The notes below the pieces were generated by a model, which worked only from the letters and a program-made list of their open reading frames with translations, was not told the DNA's origin and did not search any database. From Pseudomonas sp. PDM16 (GTDB lineage Bacteria > Pseudomonadota > Gammaproteobacteria > Pseudomonadales > Pseudomonadaceae), in assembly GCF_014851865.1 (NCBI RefSeq), contig NZ_JACVAM010000001.1, positions 434,001 through 498,000 of the forward strand: 64,000 bases of DNA, in the 5' to 3' direction. Of the stretch, positions 1 through 7,947 are shown in pieces (position 1 is the first letter of the stretch; the number at the start of each line of letters is the position of its first letter). The translations under genes were made by a program, and so were the position numbers.

Positions 1-656
1 ACCTCGAGGAACTGGTCAGCGCTGCGCGCAACTTCGAGAACGAAGAAGACGAGCTGTCGCCTCTCGCCGCCTTCCTCACCCATGCCTCGCTGGAGGCCGG
101 CGATAGCCAGGCTGAGGAACACGAGGACTGCGTGCAGCTGATGACCCTGCATAGCGCCAAGGGCCTGGAGTTCCCGCTGGTGTTCCTGGTCGGCATGGAG
201 GAAGGCCTGTTCCCGCACAAGATGAGCCTGGAAGAGCCCGGCCGTCTCGAGGAAGAGCGCCGCCTGGCCTACGTCGGCGTGACGCGTGCCATGCAGCAGC
301 TGGTGCTGACCTACGCCGAGACCCGCCGTCTGTATGGCAGCGAGACCTACAACAAGGTCTCGCGCTTCGTCCGCGAGATTCCGCCAGCGCTGATCCAGGA
401 AGTACGCCTGAGCAACAGCGTCAGCCGCCCTTATGCGGCGCCGAGCCGCAGCATGAGCGGCAGCTCGATGTTCGCCGGCGCAGCCGTTCCCGAGACTCCC
501 TTCAGCCTTGGCCAGGCCGTGCGCCACGCGCTGTTCGGCGAGGGCGTGATCCTCAATTTCGAAGGCAGCGGCGCCCAGGCCCGGGTGCAGGTCAACTTCG
601 CCAGCGAAGGCAGCAAGTGGCTGATGCTGGCGTACGCCAAGCTGGAAGCGCTCTAG
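1..656 (+). CDS. uvrD: DNA helicase II UvrD, C-terminal part (5' truncated by the window)
   Basis: This is the last ~218 codons of a superfamily 1A helicase that unwinds DNA in nucleotide excision and mismatch repair. The reading frame is open from base 3. Motif V is visible as MTLHSAKGLEFPLVFLVGMEEG, read here as MTLHSAKGLEF followed by the PHKMSLEEPGRLEEERRL segment. Motif VI is YVGVTRA. After a variable linker (SRSMSGSSMFAG region) comes the short C-terminal domain beginning GQAVRHALFGEGVIL, which matches the RNA-polymerase-binding Tudor-like fold known for UvrD/PcrA. PcrA and Rep share the motifs, but the linker and terminal domain in a pseudomonad favour UvrD. The upstream part lies outside the window. 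The stop TAG is at 654-656. Confidence 0.93.
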   Translation, partial: LEELVSAARNFENEEDELSPLAAFLTHASLEAGDSQAEEHEDCVQLMTLHSAKGLEFPLVFLVGMEEGLFPHKMSLEEPGRLEEERRLAYVGVTRAMQQLVLTYAETRRLYGSETYNKVSRFVREIPPALIQEVRLSNSVSRPYAAPSRSMSGSSMFAGAAVPETPFSLGQAVRHALFGEGVILNFEGSGAQARVQVNFASEGSKWLMLAYAKLEAL

Positions 657-723
657 CCCCGCCCGTCAGGCCACGGTGACCGGTCGCGCAGGCTGGTCAT
701 ACTGTCGAGCGGAGGTACTCCGC

Positions 724-1302
724 ATGCCCCGCTCGACGCCGACCGCCAACAAGATTCTCGATACCGCTCTGGACCTGGCAGAAACCTGCGGCTGGGAGCG
801 CCTTTATCTGCATGACGTGGCCGAAGCGCTGAACTGCGACCTGGCCGCCATCGCCCGCCACTACCGGCAGAAGGACGACCTGGTCGAAGCCTGGCTGGAC
901 CGCGCCGACCAGGCGCTGTTCGAGCGCGCCAAGAGCGTCGATCTCGCCGCCTTGAACGCCAGCAAGCGCCTGGAAGAACTGCTGATGGCCTGGCTGGCCG
1001 GCATGGCCGCGCACCGCGCGCTGACCGGACAGATGCTGCTGTACAAGCTGGAGCTCGGCCATATACATCTGCAGGCCGGCGCGCTGCTACGGATCAGCCG
1101 TACCGTGCAGTGGTGGCGCGAGGCGGCGCGGCGGCAGAACCTGCACTTGTCGCGCGTGGCCGAGGAGAGCCTGCTCAGCGTTGTGTTCCTGCGCACTTTC
1201 ACGCATTGGCTGCGCCACTCCGGGGAAAGCGATGCCGATCTGCGCGCACTATTACGTCGTCAGCTGCGTGGCGGACCGTTGAACTGGTTGCTACGCCGAT
1301 AA
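724..1302 (+). CDS. TetR/AcrR family transcriptional regulator
   Basis: A 192-residue protein with an N-terminal TetR-type helix-turn-helix (about residues 8-55: ILDTALDLAETCGWERLYL, then ALNCDLAAIARHYRQKDDL). The helical C-terminal half, ending in the region LRTFTHWLRHSG, resembles the COQ9/TetR-like ligand domain common in pseudomonads. The start ATG at 724 is preceded by GGAGG (711-715 area); an in-frame upstream GTG at 676 lacks this signal. It lies 67 bp downstream of uvrD on the same strand and is probably transcribed separately. The target and ligand cannot be read from the sequence. Confidence 0.85.
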   Translation: MPRSTPTANKILDTALDLAETCGWERLYLHDVAEALNCDLAAIARHYRQKDDLVEAWLDRADQALFERAKSVDLAALNASKRLEELLMAWLAGMAAHRALTGQMLLYKLELGHIHLQAGALLRISRTVQWWREAARRQNLHLSRVAEESLLSVVFLRTFTHWLRHSGESDADLRALLRRQLRGGPLNWLLRR

Positions 1303-1467
1303 GGATTCCGTAGCGCCCAGTGCGCCATGAACAAGAGCCTGATCCGGCCCACCTGATGCGCCCTGCAAGCCGGCACACATAAATCCGGAAACATTCTGCG
1401 GCTGGCCAGGGTCCCAACACTGCGGCAGCATGACGCGCGAATCACAACCTCAGCGGGATTACCCCAC

Positions 1468-2313
1468 ATGCAGCGTTTTCTCAGCATCACCCTGGCCCTG
1501 TGCCTGGGTCTGACCCTCAGCCTCGACGCCAGCGCCGCCAAGCGCATGGGCGGTGGAAAATCCTTCGGCTCCGCGCCGACCCACCAGACCCGCCAGGCGG
1601 ATGCTCCCAAGGCCAACCAGCCCGCGGCAGCCAACAATGCAGCCGGCGCTCAACGCCCGGCCGCCAGCGGTGCTTCGCGCTGGCTCGGCCCGCTGGCCGG
1701 CATCGCCGCCGGTGGTCTGCTCGCCTCCATGTTCATGGGTGACGGCTTCGAAGGCTTCCAGATCTTCGACTTCCTGATCCTCGGCCTGATCGCCTTCGTC
1801 ATCTTCAAGCTGTTCGCCGCCCGTCGGCAGCAGCAGGGGCGCCCGGCCGTCGCCGGCGGCATGCAGCGCGAGATGCCGCAACAACAGTCGCCGATCTTCG
1901 GTAGCTCCGCACCAGCCGCTGCTGCGACTACCATCAGCGCCCCGGCCTGGTTCGACGAGCAGCGCTTCATCGAAGCCGGCCGCACCCACTTCCTGGCCCT
2001 ACAGCAGCACTGGGACGCCGCGGAAATGGACAAGATCGCCGAGTTCGTCACGCCGCAGATGCTCAGCTTCCTCAAGGAAGAGCGCGCCAGCATGGGCGAG
2101 GGCTACCAGTCCACCTACGTCGATGACCTCAGCGTGCAGCTGGACGGCATCGACGAGTTGGCCGACAAGACAGTCGCCACCCTGACCTTCCGAGGCGTTG
2201 CCAAGACCTCGCGCTTCGACCAGGGCGAGGCGTTCAGCGAAAGCTGGCGCATGGAGCGCGCCAATGGCGACAACCAGCCGTGGCTGGTCGCCGGTATCCG
2301 CCAGAACGGCTGA
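1468..2313 (+). CDS. Tim44-like domain membrane protein
   Basis: A 281-residue protein. Residues 1-24 form a signal peptide (LSITLALCLGLTLSLDASAA). A low-complexity Gln/Ala/Pro stretch follows, then two hydrophobic segments around residues 73-112 (LAGIAAGGLLASMFMG and FDFLILGLIAFVIFKLF). The C-terminal ~130 residues match the Tim44-like fold (AWFDEQRFIEAGRTHFLALQ, ending ESWRMERANG). The family is widespread in proteobacteria as envelope proteins of unknown role; the name comes from the mitochondrial import subunit and does not prove protein import. The start at 1468 follows AGCGGG. A strong terminator follows at 2332, so it is probably monocistronic. Confidence 0.85.
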   Translation: MQRFLSITLALCLGLTLSLDASAAKRMGGGKSFGSAPTHQTRQADAPKANQPAAANNAAGAQRPAASGASRWLGPLAGIAAGGLLASMFMGDGFEGFQIFDFLILGLIAFVIFKLFAARRQQQGRPAVAGGMQREMPQQQSPIFGSSAPAAAATTISAPAWFDEQRFIEAGRTHFLALQQHWDAAEMDKIAEFVTPQMLSFLKEERASMGEGYQSTYVDDLSVQLDGIDELADKTVATLTFRGVAKTSRFDQGEAFSESWRMERANGDNQPWLVAGIRQNG

Positions 2314-2331
2314 TCCATATGCGTCACGAAG

Positions 2332-2356
2332 AACCCGGGCCTGGCCCGGGTTTTTT
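2332..2356 (+). terminator. Rho-independent terminator after the Tim44-like gene
   Basis: Perfect 9-bp stem AACCCGGGC (2332-2340) / GCCCGGGTT (2344-2352) with a 3-nt loop, followed by a T run to 2356. It begins 19 bp after the stop codon of the Tim44-like gene. Confidence 0.92.
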
Positions 2357-2406
2357 ATGGCTGCCCGACTGCTAGAGTGCCGCCAGTCCCTGGCAAGAGA
2401 GCGGCG

Positions 2407-2850
2407 ATGCACACCCTGTTCCTCGATACCGAGTTCACCAGTCTCACGGCCGATTACCGGCTTATCAGCCTGGCACTGGTCGACCCGACCGGTGCCGAGC
2501 TCTACATCGAGCTCTACGATGGCTGGAGCCGGATAGAGTGTTCCACGTTCGTCCACGAAGTGGTTCTTCCTCAGCTGGACCTTGCACGCCATGGACACAG
2601 CCGAGCCGCCGCCGGCGAGTTGCTCCGTGGCTTCCTTGCCCGCTACGACGACGTAGAGATCGTCAGCGATGCGCTGACCTGGGACTGGCCGCTGCTGCTG
2701 GGGCTGCTAGGTCACCAGGGTCTCCCATCACATGTGCACTGTCGTGAAGACAAGGGACTGCTGGCAGACCTGCCCGCGGCAGACATTCCCCACCATGCCC
2801 TGCTGGACGCCCGGCTCATGTGCGAGTCCGCGCGGCGTCGAGAGCGTTAA
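2407..2850 (+). CDS. DEDDh 3'-5' exonuclease-like protein
   Basis: A 147-residue protein. The N-terminal LFLDTEFTSL supplies the first two acidic residues (D-x-E at residues 7 and 9). A central DALTWDW and the C-terminal HHALLDARLM supply the remaining Asp and the His of a DEDDh exonuclease active site. The protein is about the size of the exonuclease domain alone, as in small 3'-5' exoribonuclease-like proteins of pseudomonads; DNA or RNA preference cannot be told. The start ATG at 2407 follows AGAGCGG and the protein begins directly with the first beta strand, so the upstream in-frame GTG at 2377 is unlikely to be used. Confidence 0.75.
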   Translation: MHTLFLDTEFTSLTADYRLISLALVDPTGAELYIELYDGWSRIECSTFVHEVVLPQLDLARHGHSRAAAGELLRGFLARYDDVEIVSDALTWDWPLLLGLLGHQGLPSHVHCREDKGLLADLPAADIPHHALLDARLMCESARRRER

Positions 2851-2953
2851 CCCTCTCTCACCGCATCGAATCGCCACACAATCGTCATCGTTCCGTCTCC
2901 ATCACTCGCTAGCGTCGTGGCTCCGTCGCATCCTCAGCAGAAGGAACCGAACC

Positions 2954-4942
2954 GTGAGCCTTGATGAACAGAACGCCGTGCTCTTTGGCAACGGCGACGA
3001 ACTCCCCAGCAACCATTCCGCCAACCCGCACATGAACGAGCTGATCGACCAGCGCCGCCGGCAGATACTCGCCGGTGGCGCTGCCGTCGGCGCGCTCGGC
3101 TTCCTCGGCGTGCTGCCCACCATCGCCGAAGCGGCGGAGCAGAGCCCGGAACTACCGTTCACCAGACGTAACCGCCTGCCCTTCGACGCCATTCCGGTAA
3201 GCCGTGCCGATACCATCACCGTACCGGCCGGCTATCGTGCCAGCGTGCTGGTGCCCTGGGGCACCCCGATCAGCGGTAACCTGCCGCCGTTCCTGGAGGA
3301 TGCCAGCAACAGCGCCCAGGACCAGGCCGAGCAGGTCGGCATGCACCACGACGGCATGCACTTCTTCCCTATCGACGGGCGCCATGGCGGCGGCAACAAA
3401 TCCAACCATGGCCTGCTCGTATTCAACAATGAATACATCGACGCGCCGCTGCTGCACCCGAACGGCCCTACCACGGTGGACGGCAAGCGCACCGTGGCGG
3501 AGGAAGTGCGCAAGGAAATCAACGCCCACGGCGTGACCATCGTCGAGATTCGCCGCAACCAGCTGGGCGACTGGGAAGTGGTGCCGGGGCGCTACAACCG
3601 CCGCATCACCGCCGCCACACCGATGCAGATGCAGGGACCCGCACGCGGACACGCACTGCTGCGCACCCTGTACAGCCCCGGCGGCACCGCCACCCGCGGC
3701 ACCCAGAACAACTGCGCCAATGGCTTCACGCCGTGGGGCACCTACCTCACCTGTGAAGAAAACTGGGCTGGCTACTTCGCCACCCGCGACGCCGATCTGC
3801 CCCGCGAGCTGAAGCGCTACGGGCTGCGCGACTCCAGTCGCTTCGGCTGGGAAACACTGCCGGGCGACGAATTCCAACGCTTCGACGCCACCCGCAAGGC
3901 CGCCGATGGGCGGGGCGACTATCGCAACGAGCCGAACCATTTCGGCTGGATCGTCGAAATCGATCCGTTCGATCCCGAGTCCACGCCGATCAAGCACAGC
4001 GCACTGGGCCGCTTCGCCCATGAAGGCCTGATCTTCGCCCCCATGAAGCTAGGCAGCCCGTTGGTGTGCTACTCCGGGGACGACTCGCAGAACGAGTACA
4101 TCTACAAGTACGTCAGCAACGGCCGCTACATGCCCGTGGTCGGCAAACCGGATCGTCTGCTGGACGATGGCACGCTCTATGTAGGTCGCTTCAATGCCGA
4201 CGGCGGCGGCGACTGGTTGCCACTGGACATCAAGGACAAGGCCTTCCAGGCAGCCTGCAGCAAGGCCGGAGTCAGCTTCGCCAATCAGGGTGAAGTGCTG
4301 ATCAATACTCGCCTGGCGGCGGACATCGTCGGTGCCACCAAGATGGACCGCCCCGAGTGGGGCGCGGTCAGCCCCGACAACGGCGAGGTGTACTTCACCC
4401 TCACCAACAACAGCTCGCGCACCAAGGCCGATGCGCCCAATCCGCGCGCGGCCAACCCCTATGGCCATATCATTCGCTGGCGCGAGGACAGCAGCGATCA
4501 TTCCGGCAAACGATTCCGCTGGGACATCTTCCTGCTGGCCGGTCCGAACGAAGACAGCCGTGGCCCGAACGGCAAGCCACTGGACGAACGGAACATCCTG
4601 GCCAGCCCGGATGGCCTGTGGTTCGACCCCGATGGGCGTCTGTGGATCCAGACTGACATGAGCGGCAGCCAGCTCTCCAGTGGCCCATTCGGCCACAACC
4701 AGATGCTGGTGGCCGACCCGCGCAGCGGCGAAATCAAGCGATTCCTGACCGGCCCGCTGGGCGCAGAAGTCACCGGCATCAGCGCCACGCCGGACTTCCG
4801 CACACTGTTCGTCAACATCCAGCACCCCGGCGAGGGCTCCACCGCCACCAACCTGCTGAGTGCCTGGCCAGATGGCCCGGGTCGGCGGCCACGCTCGGCC
4901 ACCGTGGTCGTCACACGCGAGGACGGCAAGCGGTTGATGTAG
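2954..4942 (+). CDS. phoX: PhoX-type alkaline phosphatase (DUF839), Tat-exported
   Basis: A 662-residue phosphatase that releases phosphate from organophosphates outside the cytoplasm. The known PhoX family is calcium/iron-dependent and monomeric. A twin-arginine signal lies around residues 34-62: RRRQILAGGAAVGALGFLG then an AEAAEQ cleavage region. The mature part carries DUF839 landmarks: GMHFFPIDGRHGG, NNCANGFTPWGTYLTCEENW (with the family Cys and Glu ligands) and PDGLWFDPDGRLWIQTD. The GTG start at 2954 is chosen because AGAAGG lies just upstream and no ATG precedes the Tat signal. It stands alone, bounded by a terminator at 4961. A degenerate pair of CGTCAT/CGTCTC sequences 11 bp apart at 2883-2899 could be a weak Pho box but is not convincing. 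Confidence 0.9.
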   Translation: MSLDEQNAVLFGNGDELPSNHSANPHMNELIDQRRRQILAGGAAVGALGFLGVLPTIAEAAEQSPELPFTRRNRLPFDAIPVSRADTITVPAGYRASVLVPWGTPISGNLPPFLEDASNSAQDQAEQVGMHHDGMHFFPIDGRHGGGNKSNHGLLVFNNEYIDAPLLHPNGPTTVDGKRTVAEEVRKEINAHGVTIVEIRRNQLGDWEVVPGRYNRRITAATPMQMQGPARGHALLRTLYSPGGTATRGTQNNCANGFTPWGTYLTCEENWAGYFATRDADLPRELKRYGLRDSSRFGWETLPGDEFQRFDATRKAADGRGDYRNEPNHFGWIVEIDPFDPESTPIKHSALGRFAHEGLIFAPMKLGSPLVCYSGDDSQNEYIYKYVSNGRYMPVVGKPDRLLDDGTLYVGRFNADGGGDWLPLDIKDKAFQAACSKAGVSFANQGEVLINTRLAADIVGATKMDRPEWGAVSPDNGEVYFTLTNNSSRTKADAPNPRAANPYGHIIRWREDSSDHSGKRFRWDIFLLAGPNEDSRGPNGKPLDERNILASPDGLWFDPDGRLWIQTDMSGSQLSSGPFGHNQMLVADPRSGEIKRFLTGPLGAEVTGISATPDFRTLFVNIQHPGEGSTATNLLSAWPDGPGRRPRSATVVVTREDGKRLM

Positions 4943-4960
4943 GAAGGGCCGCGACGCAAA

Positions 4961-4989
4961 GAAACCCGGGCCTGCCCGGGTTTCTTTTT
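4961..4989 (+). terminator. Rho-independent terminator after phoX
   Basis: Perfect 11-bp stem GAAACCCGGGC (4961-4971) / GCCCGGGTTTC (4974-4984) with a very short loop, followed by five T. It lies 18 bp after the phoX stop. Confidence 0.92.
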
Positions 4990-5202
4990 GTCCCCACTTC
5001 CCCTCTCCCGCCGCACAGGGTAAAACGCGCCTCCGATCGGCTACCCTTGTGCGCTGTCACGACAACAATCGCTCAATTCGGCTGTCGTCTTTTCCCCCAT
5101 CGCTGTGCTTTGGCTCATCGCGAGCAGAAAGGTCCGTTCACCCGCCTGAACGTATTACCGAGACAGCCACCAGCCAAATTCCGCCTTGCCAGGAGACACC
5201 CC

Positions 5203-5610
5203 GTGGAAGAAGTCATCGAACAGCTGCGTGAACTCAACGAGCCGGTGCCGGTGCCGCTGGAGCTGCCGGAAGAGGAAACCCTGGTGGAGATCCAGGAGCA
5301 GATCCTCATCCACCTGCCATTCGAGTTGCGCGAGTACCTCCTCAAGGCCAGCGACGTGGTCTATGGCCGCCTGGAGCCGGTCACCGCCAGCGACCCCAAC
5401 TCACATACCTACCTGCCGGAAGTCGCCTCCGTGGCCTGGGACCGAGGCCTGCCGCGCGATCTGGTACCTCTCTGCCAGGATGGCCGCGACTACTATGCGG
5501 TGGACGTCGAGGGCACCGTCTGGCTATGGGACGGTAGCGAGGAAGAACTGACCGACGAGAGCTGGGACTCGGTGTGGCACTGGTGTCGTGACGTCTGGCT
5601 GGAAAGCTGA
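5203..5610 (+). CDS. SMI1/KNR4 (SUKH) family protein
   Basis: A 135-residue acidic protein. The pattern LPFELREYLLKASDVVYGRLEP, then WDRGLPRDLVPLCQDGRDYYAVD, then GTVWLWDGSEEELTDESWDSVW, matches the SMI1/KNR4 or SUKH fold. Members are often immunity proteins to polymorphic toxins but also occur as housekeeping singletons; no toxin gene is adjacent here. The GTG at 5203 is preceded by AGGAG (5191-5195). An ORF extension upstream to 5047 has unlike composition and is probably non-coding leader. Confidence 0.75.
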   Translation: MEEVIEQLRELNEPVPVPLELPEEETLVEIQEQILIHLPFELREYLLKASDVVYGRLEPVTASDPNSHTYLPEVASVAWDRGLPRDLVPLCQDGRDYYAVDVEGTVWLWDGSEEELTDESWDSVWHWCRDVWLES

Positions 5611-5698
5611 GTCCTCGCCCCTCGAGAAGAGCCCATGCTGCTAGCAGCTCCATGGGAGAGGCCATGCCGCGTCGCGAGCTCGGCGGAATGCCAGGCCG

Positions 5699-6352
5699 TC
5701 ATTGCTTACCCCGGTCCAGTTCGAGCAGGTTGAGCAGGAAGCGGGCGAAGTAGATCAGGTCCTGCTCCATGGCCTTACGCGCGGCCTTGGCGTCGCCGGC
5801 CTCGATGGCGGCGAAGGCTTCCTCGTGGAAGTCGTTGAGCCGCAGCGACAGGTCGGCGCCGGTGAACAGGCGGTTGAAGAACGGGCCGATCTGCAGCCAC
5901 AGCGACTCGATCGAGCGCAGCAGTATCGGGTTGCCGCAGGCGCCGTAGAGGTGCAGGTGAAAGCGGCTGTTGGCCTCCAGGTAGTCCTGGATCTGGCGCT
6001 GCTCGATGGCCACGTCCATGCGCGCCACGCAGTCGCGCAATTCGGCCATGTCGGCGGCAGTCAGGTTGGGCGTGGCCAGCTCCACGGCCAGACCTTCGAG
6101 GCCCAGGCGCACCTGGAAAATATTCTGGTAGCGCTCGCGAGTCATCGCCGGCACGCGCACCGAGCGCTGCTGCTCGCCTTCCAGCGCGCCCTCGGCAACC
6201 AGGCGTTGCAGGGCGGCGCGCACCGGCATCGGGCTGGTGCCCCACTGCGCGGCGAGGTCACGGATCTTCAGGCGCTCGCCGGGCTGGAAGCGCCCCTCGA
6301 GCAGGCTTTCGCGAATACGTTGGTAGAGGGTTTCCTGCAGATTATCGGCCAT
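5699..6352 (-). CDS. GntR family regulator, FadR/FCD subfamily
   Basis: A 217-residue regulator with an N-terminal winged helix (about residues 5-70: ETLYQRIRESLLEGRFQPGERL and PMPVRAALQRLVAEGAL). The helical FCD effector domain carries the metal/ligand-binding Asp/His positions in YLEANSRFHLHLYGACGN and LNDFHEEAFAAIEAGD. It is divergent from the aminotransferase-ligase pair starting at 6543. The shared 190-bp region carries two identical palindromes of the TGTGATCACA type, so it very likely controls both itself and the pair. FCD regulators usually bind a carboxylic acid intermediate of the pathway they control. Confidence 0.88.
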   Translation of the reverse strand: MADNLQETLYQRIRESLLEGRFQPGERLKIRDLAAQWGTSPMPVRAALQRLVAEGALEGEQQRSVRVPAMTRERYQNIFQVRLGLEGLAVELATPNLTAADMAELRDCVARMDVAIEQRQIQDYLEANSRFHLHLYGACGNPILLRSIESLWLQIGPFFNRLFTGADLSLRLNDFHEEAFAAIEAGDAKAARKAMEQDLIYFARFLLNLLELDRGKQ

Positions 6353-6432
6353 GGTGTTCAGTGTCCCCGTGGTGGCGCGGGGAGCTGGCTGAGGGTCAGA
6401 GAGCAGTCACGCATAAAATGCACCTTGTCTTT

Positions 6433-6505
6433 TGTGATCACACAATTGATTTAAAAGACTCTAATAAAGGCTATTAAACCACTCATTGCTATTTCTGTGA
6501 TCACA
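6433..6505. promoter_or_regulatory. Twin GntR operators TGTGATCACA, 63 bp centre to centre
   Basis: The 10-bp palindrome TGTGATCACA occurs at 6433-6442 and again at 6496-6505. Each is flanked by T/A so that the two copies (TTTTGTGATCACA and TGTGATCACAAAA) face each other. The centre-to-centre distance is 63 bp, six turns of B-DNA, suitable for a looped dimer of dimers. The AT-rich spacer probably holds both divergent promoters. That the neighbouring FCD regulator is the binder is inference from position and from the GT-N-AC operators known for this subfamily. Confidence 0.75.
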
Positions 6506-6542
6506 AAATAGCATGTGCAGAAATTCGAACGAGGTGTGCAAC

Positions 6543-7934
6543 ATGACTGCCAGCGGTATCAGTCCATCCGCCGTGGAGACCTTCACCGCCCGCGAGCGCG
6601 AGCGCTTCATCGCCCGCAACCCGAAGTCGGTAGCCCTGGCCGAGCGCGCACGCAACTCCCTGTACGGTGGCGTGCCGATGCACTGGATGGCCGACTGGTC
6701 GACTCCGGTACCGCTGTTCGTCGAGCGGGCCAAGGGCGCGCGCTTCTATGACGTCGACGGCCACGAGTACATCGACTTCTGCCTGGGCGACACCGGCACC
6801 ATGTTCGGCCACTCGCCGGACCCGATCGCCAAGGCCATCGCCGAGCAAGGCAACAACGGCCTGACCACCATGCTGCCGGGTGAAGACGCGGTGGTCTGCG
6901 GCGAGTTGCTGGCCGCGCGCTTCGGTCTGCCGTTCTGGCAGGTCACCGCCACCGCCACCGACTCCAACCGCTACGTGCTGCGCTGGGCCCGCGCGATCAC
7001 CCAGCGCAAGACCCTGCTGGTGTTCGACGGCTGCTACCACGGCACCGTCGACGACGTGATGGTGCGCTACCGCGACGGCGAAACCGTGCCGCGCAGCGGC
7101 CTGGTCGGCCAGGCCTACGACCTGACCCAGTACAGCCGCTCGATCCCATTCAACGATGTCGCCGCGCTGGAAGCCGCGCTGGCCAAGGGCGACGTGTGCG
7201 CCCTGCTCTGCGAGCCGGCGATGACCAATATCGGCATGGTCCTGCCCGAGCCGGGCTTTATGCAGAAATGCCGCGAGCTGACCCGCAAGTACGGCGCGCT
7301 GCTGATCATCGACGAGACCCACACCATCTCCACCGATATCGGTGGCTGCACCCAGCTGTGGGATCTCGACCCGGACTTCTTCGTGGTCGGCAAGCCAATC
7401 GCCGGCGGCGTGCCATGCGGCATCTTCGGCTGCAGCGCGGCGATGGCCGAGGCCATGACCGAGTCGCGCAAGCGCGCCAGCGAAGGCAGCCACGGCCACG
7501 GTCACAGCGGCATGGGCACCACCCTGTCGGCCAACGCCCTGGCCATGCACTGCATGCGCGCCAACCTGGAACAGGTGATGACCCCGGCCGCCTACGCGCA
7601 CATGCTGCCGCTGGCCAAGCGCCTGGCCGATGGCTTCCGCACGCTGATCGGCAAGTACGACCTGCAGTGGTCGGTGACCGAGCTGGGCGCGCGCAGCGAG
7701 TTCCAGTTCTGCCCGGTGTCGCCGAAGACCGGCGCCGAGGCCGAGGCGGCCTTCCACGACGAGCTGCAGATGGCCCTGCACCTGTACCTGATCAACCGCG
7801 GCATCCTGATCACCCCGTTCCACAACATGACCCTGTGCTGTCCGAGCACCACGGCGGAGGATGTGGACAAGCTGATTGGCATGCTCGACCAGGCCCTCAA
7901 CGAGCTGCTGGCCATCCCCGGCGCCCGCGAATAA
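6543..7934 (+). CDS. Class III aminotransferase, atypical subgroup
   Basis: A 463-residue PLP enzyme of the glutamate-1-semialdehyde / beta-amino-acid aminotransferase branch. The Schiff-base lysine is K284 in VVGKPIAGGVPCG. The Asp for the pyridine nitrogen is D257 in LLIIDETHTISTD. The usual N-S-G-T-E-A phosphate-binding motif is replaced by TATATDSN (about residues 135-142), and the usual DEV by DETHT, so this is a separate subgroup. The start ATG at 6543 follows GAGG; an in-frame upstream ATG at 6513 lies at the operator edge. It is 13 bp upstream of a glutamine-synthetase-like gene and divergent from a GntR regulator, which suggests amine or unusual amino acid catabolism. Substrate unknown. 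Confidence 0.82.
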   Translation: MTASGISPSAVETFTARERERFIARNPKSVALAERARNSLYGGVPMHWMADWSTPVPLFVERAKGARFYDVDGHEYIDFCLGDTGTMFGHSPDPIAKAIAEQGNNGLTTMLPGEDAVVCGELLAARFGLPFWQVTATATDSNRYVLRWARAITQRKTLLVFDGCYHGTVDDVMVRYRDGETVPRSGLVGQAYDLTQYSRSIPFNDVAALEAALAKGDVCALLCEPAMTNIGMVLPEPGFMQKCRELTRKYGALLIIDETHTISTDIGGCTQLWDLDPDFFVVGKPIAGGVPCGIFGCSAAMAEAMTESRKRASEGSHGHGHSGMGTTLSANALAMHCMRANLEQVMTPAAYAHMLPLAKRLADGFRTLIGKYDLQWSVTELGARSEFQFCPVSPKTGAEAEAAFHDELQMALHLYLINRGILITPFHNMTLCCPSTTAEDVDKLIGMLDQALNELLAIPGARE

Positions 7935-7947
7935 CCGAGACGATTCC

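Noticed and set aside
2872..2918. Pho box before phoX
   Set aside because: Only two weak half-sites (CGTCAT, CGTCTC) with 11-bp spacing match; this is too degenerate to call.
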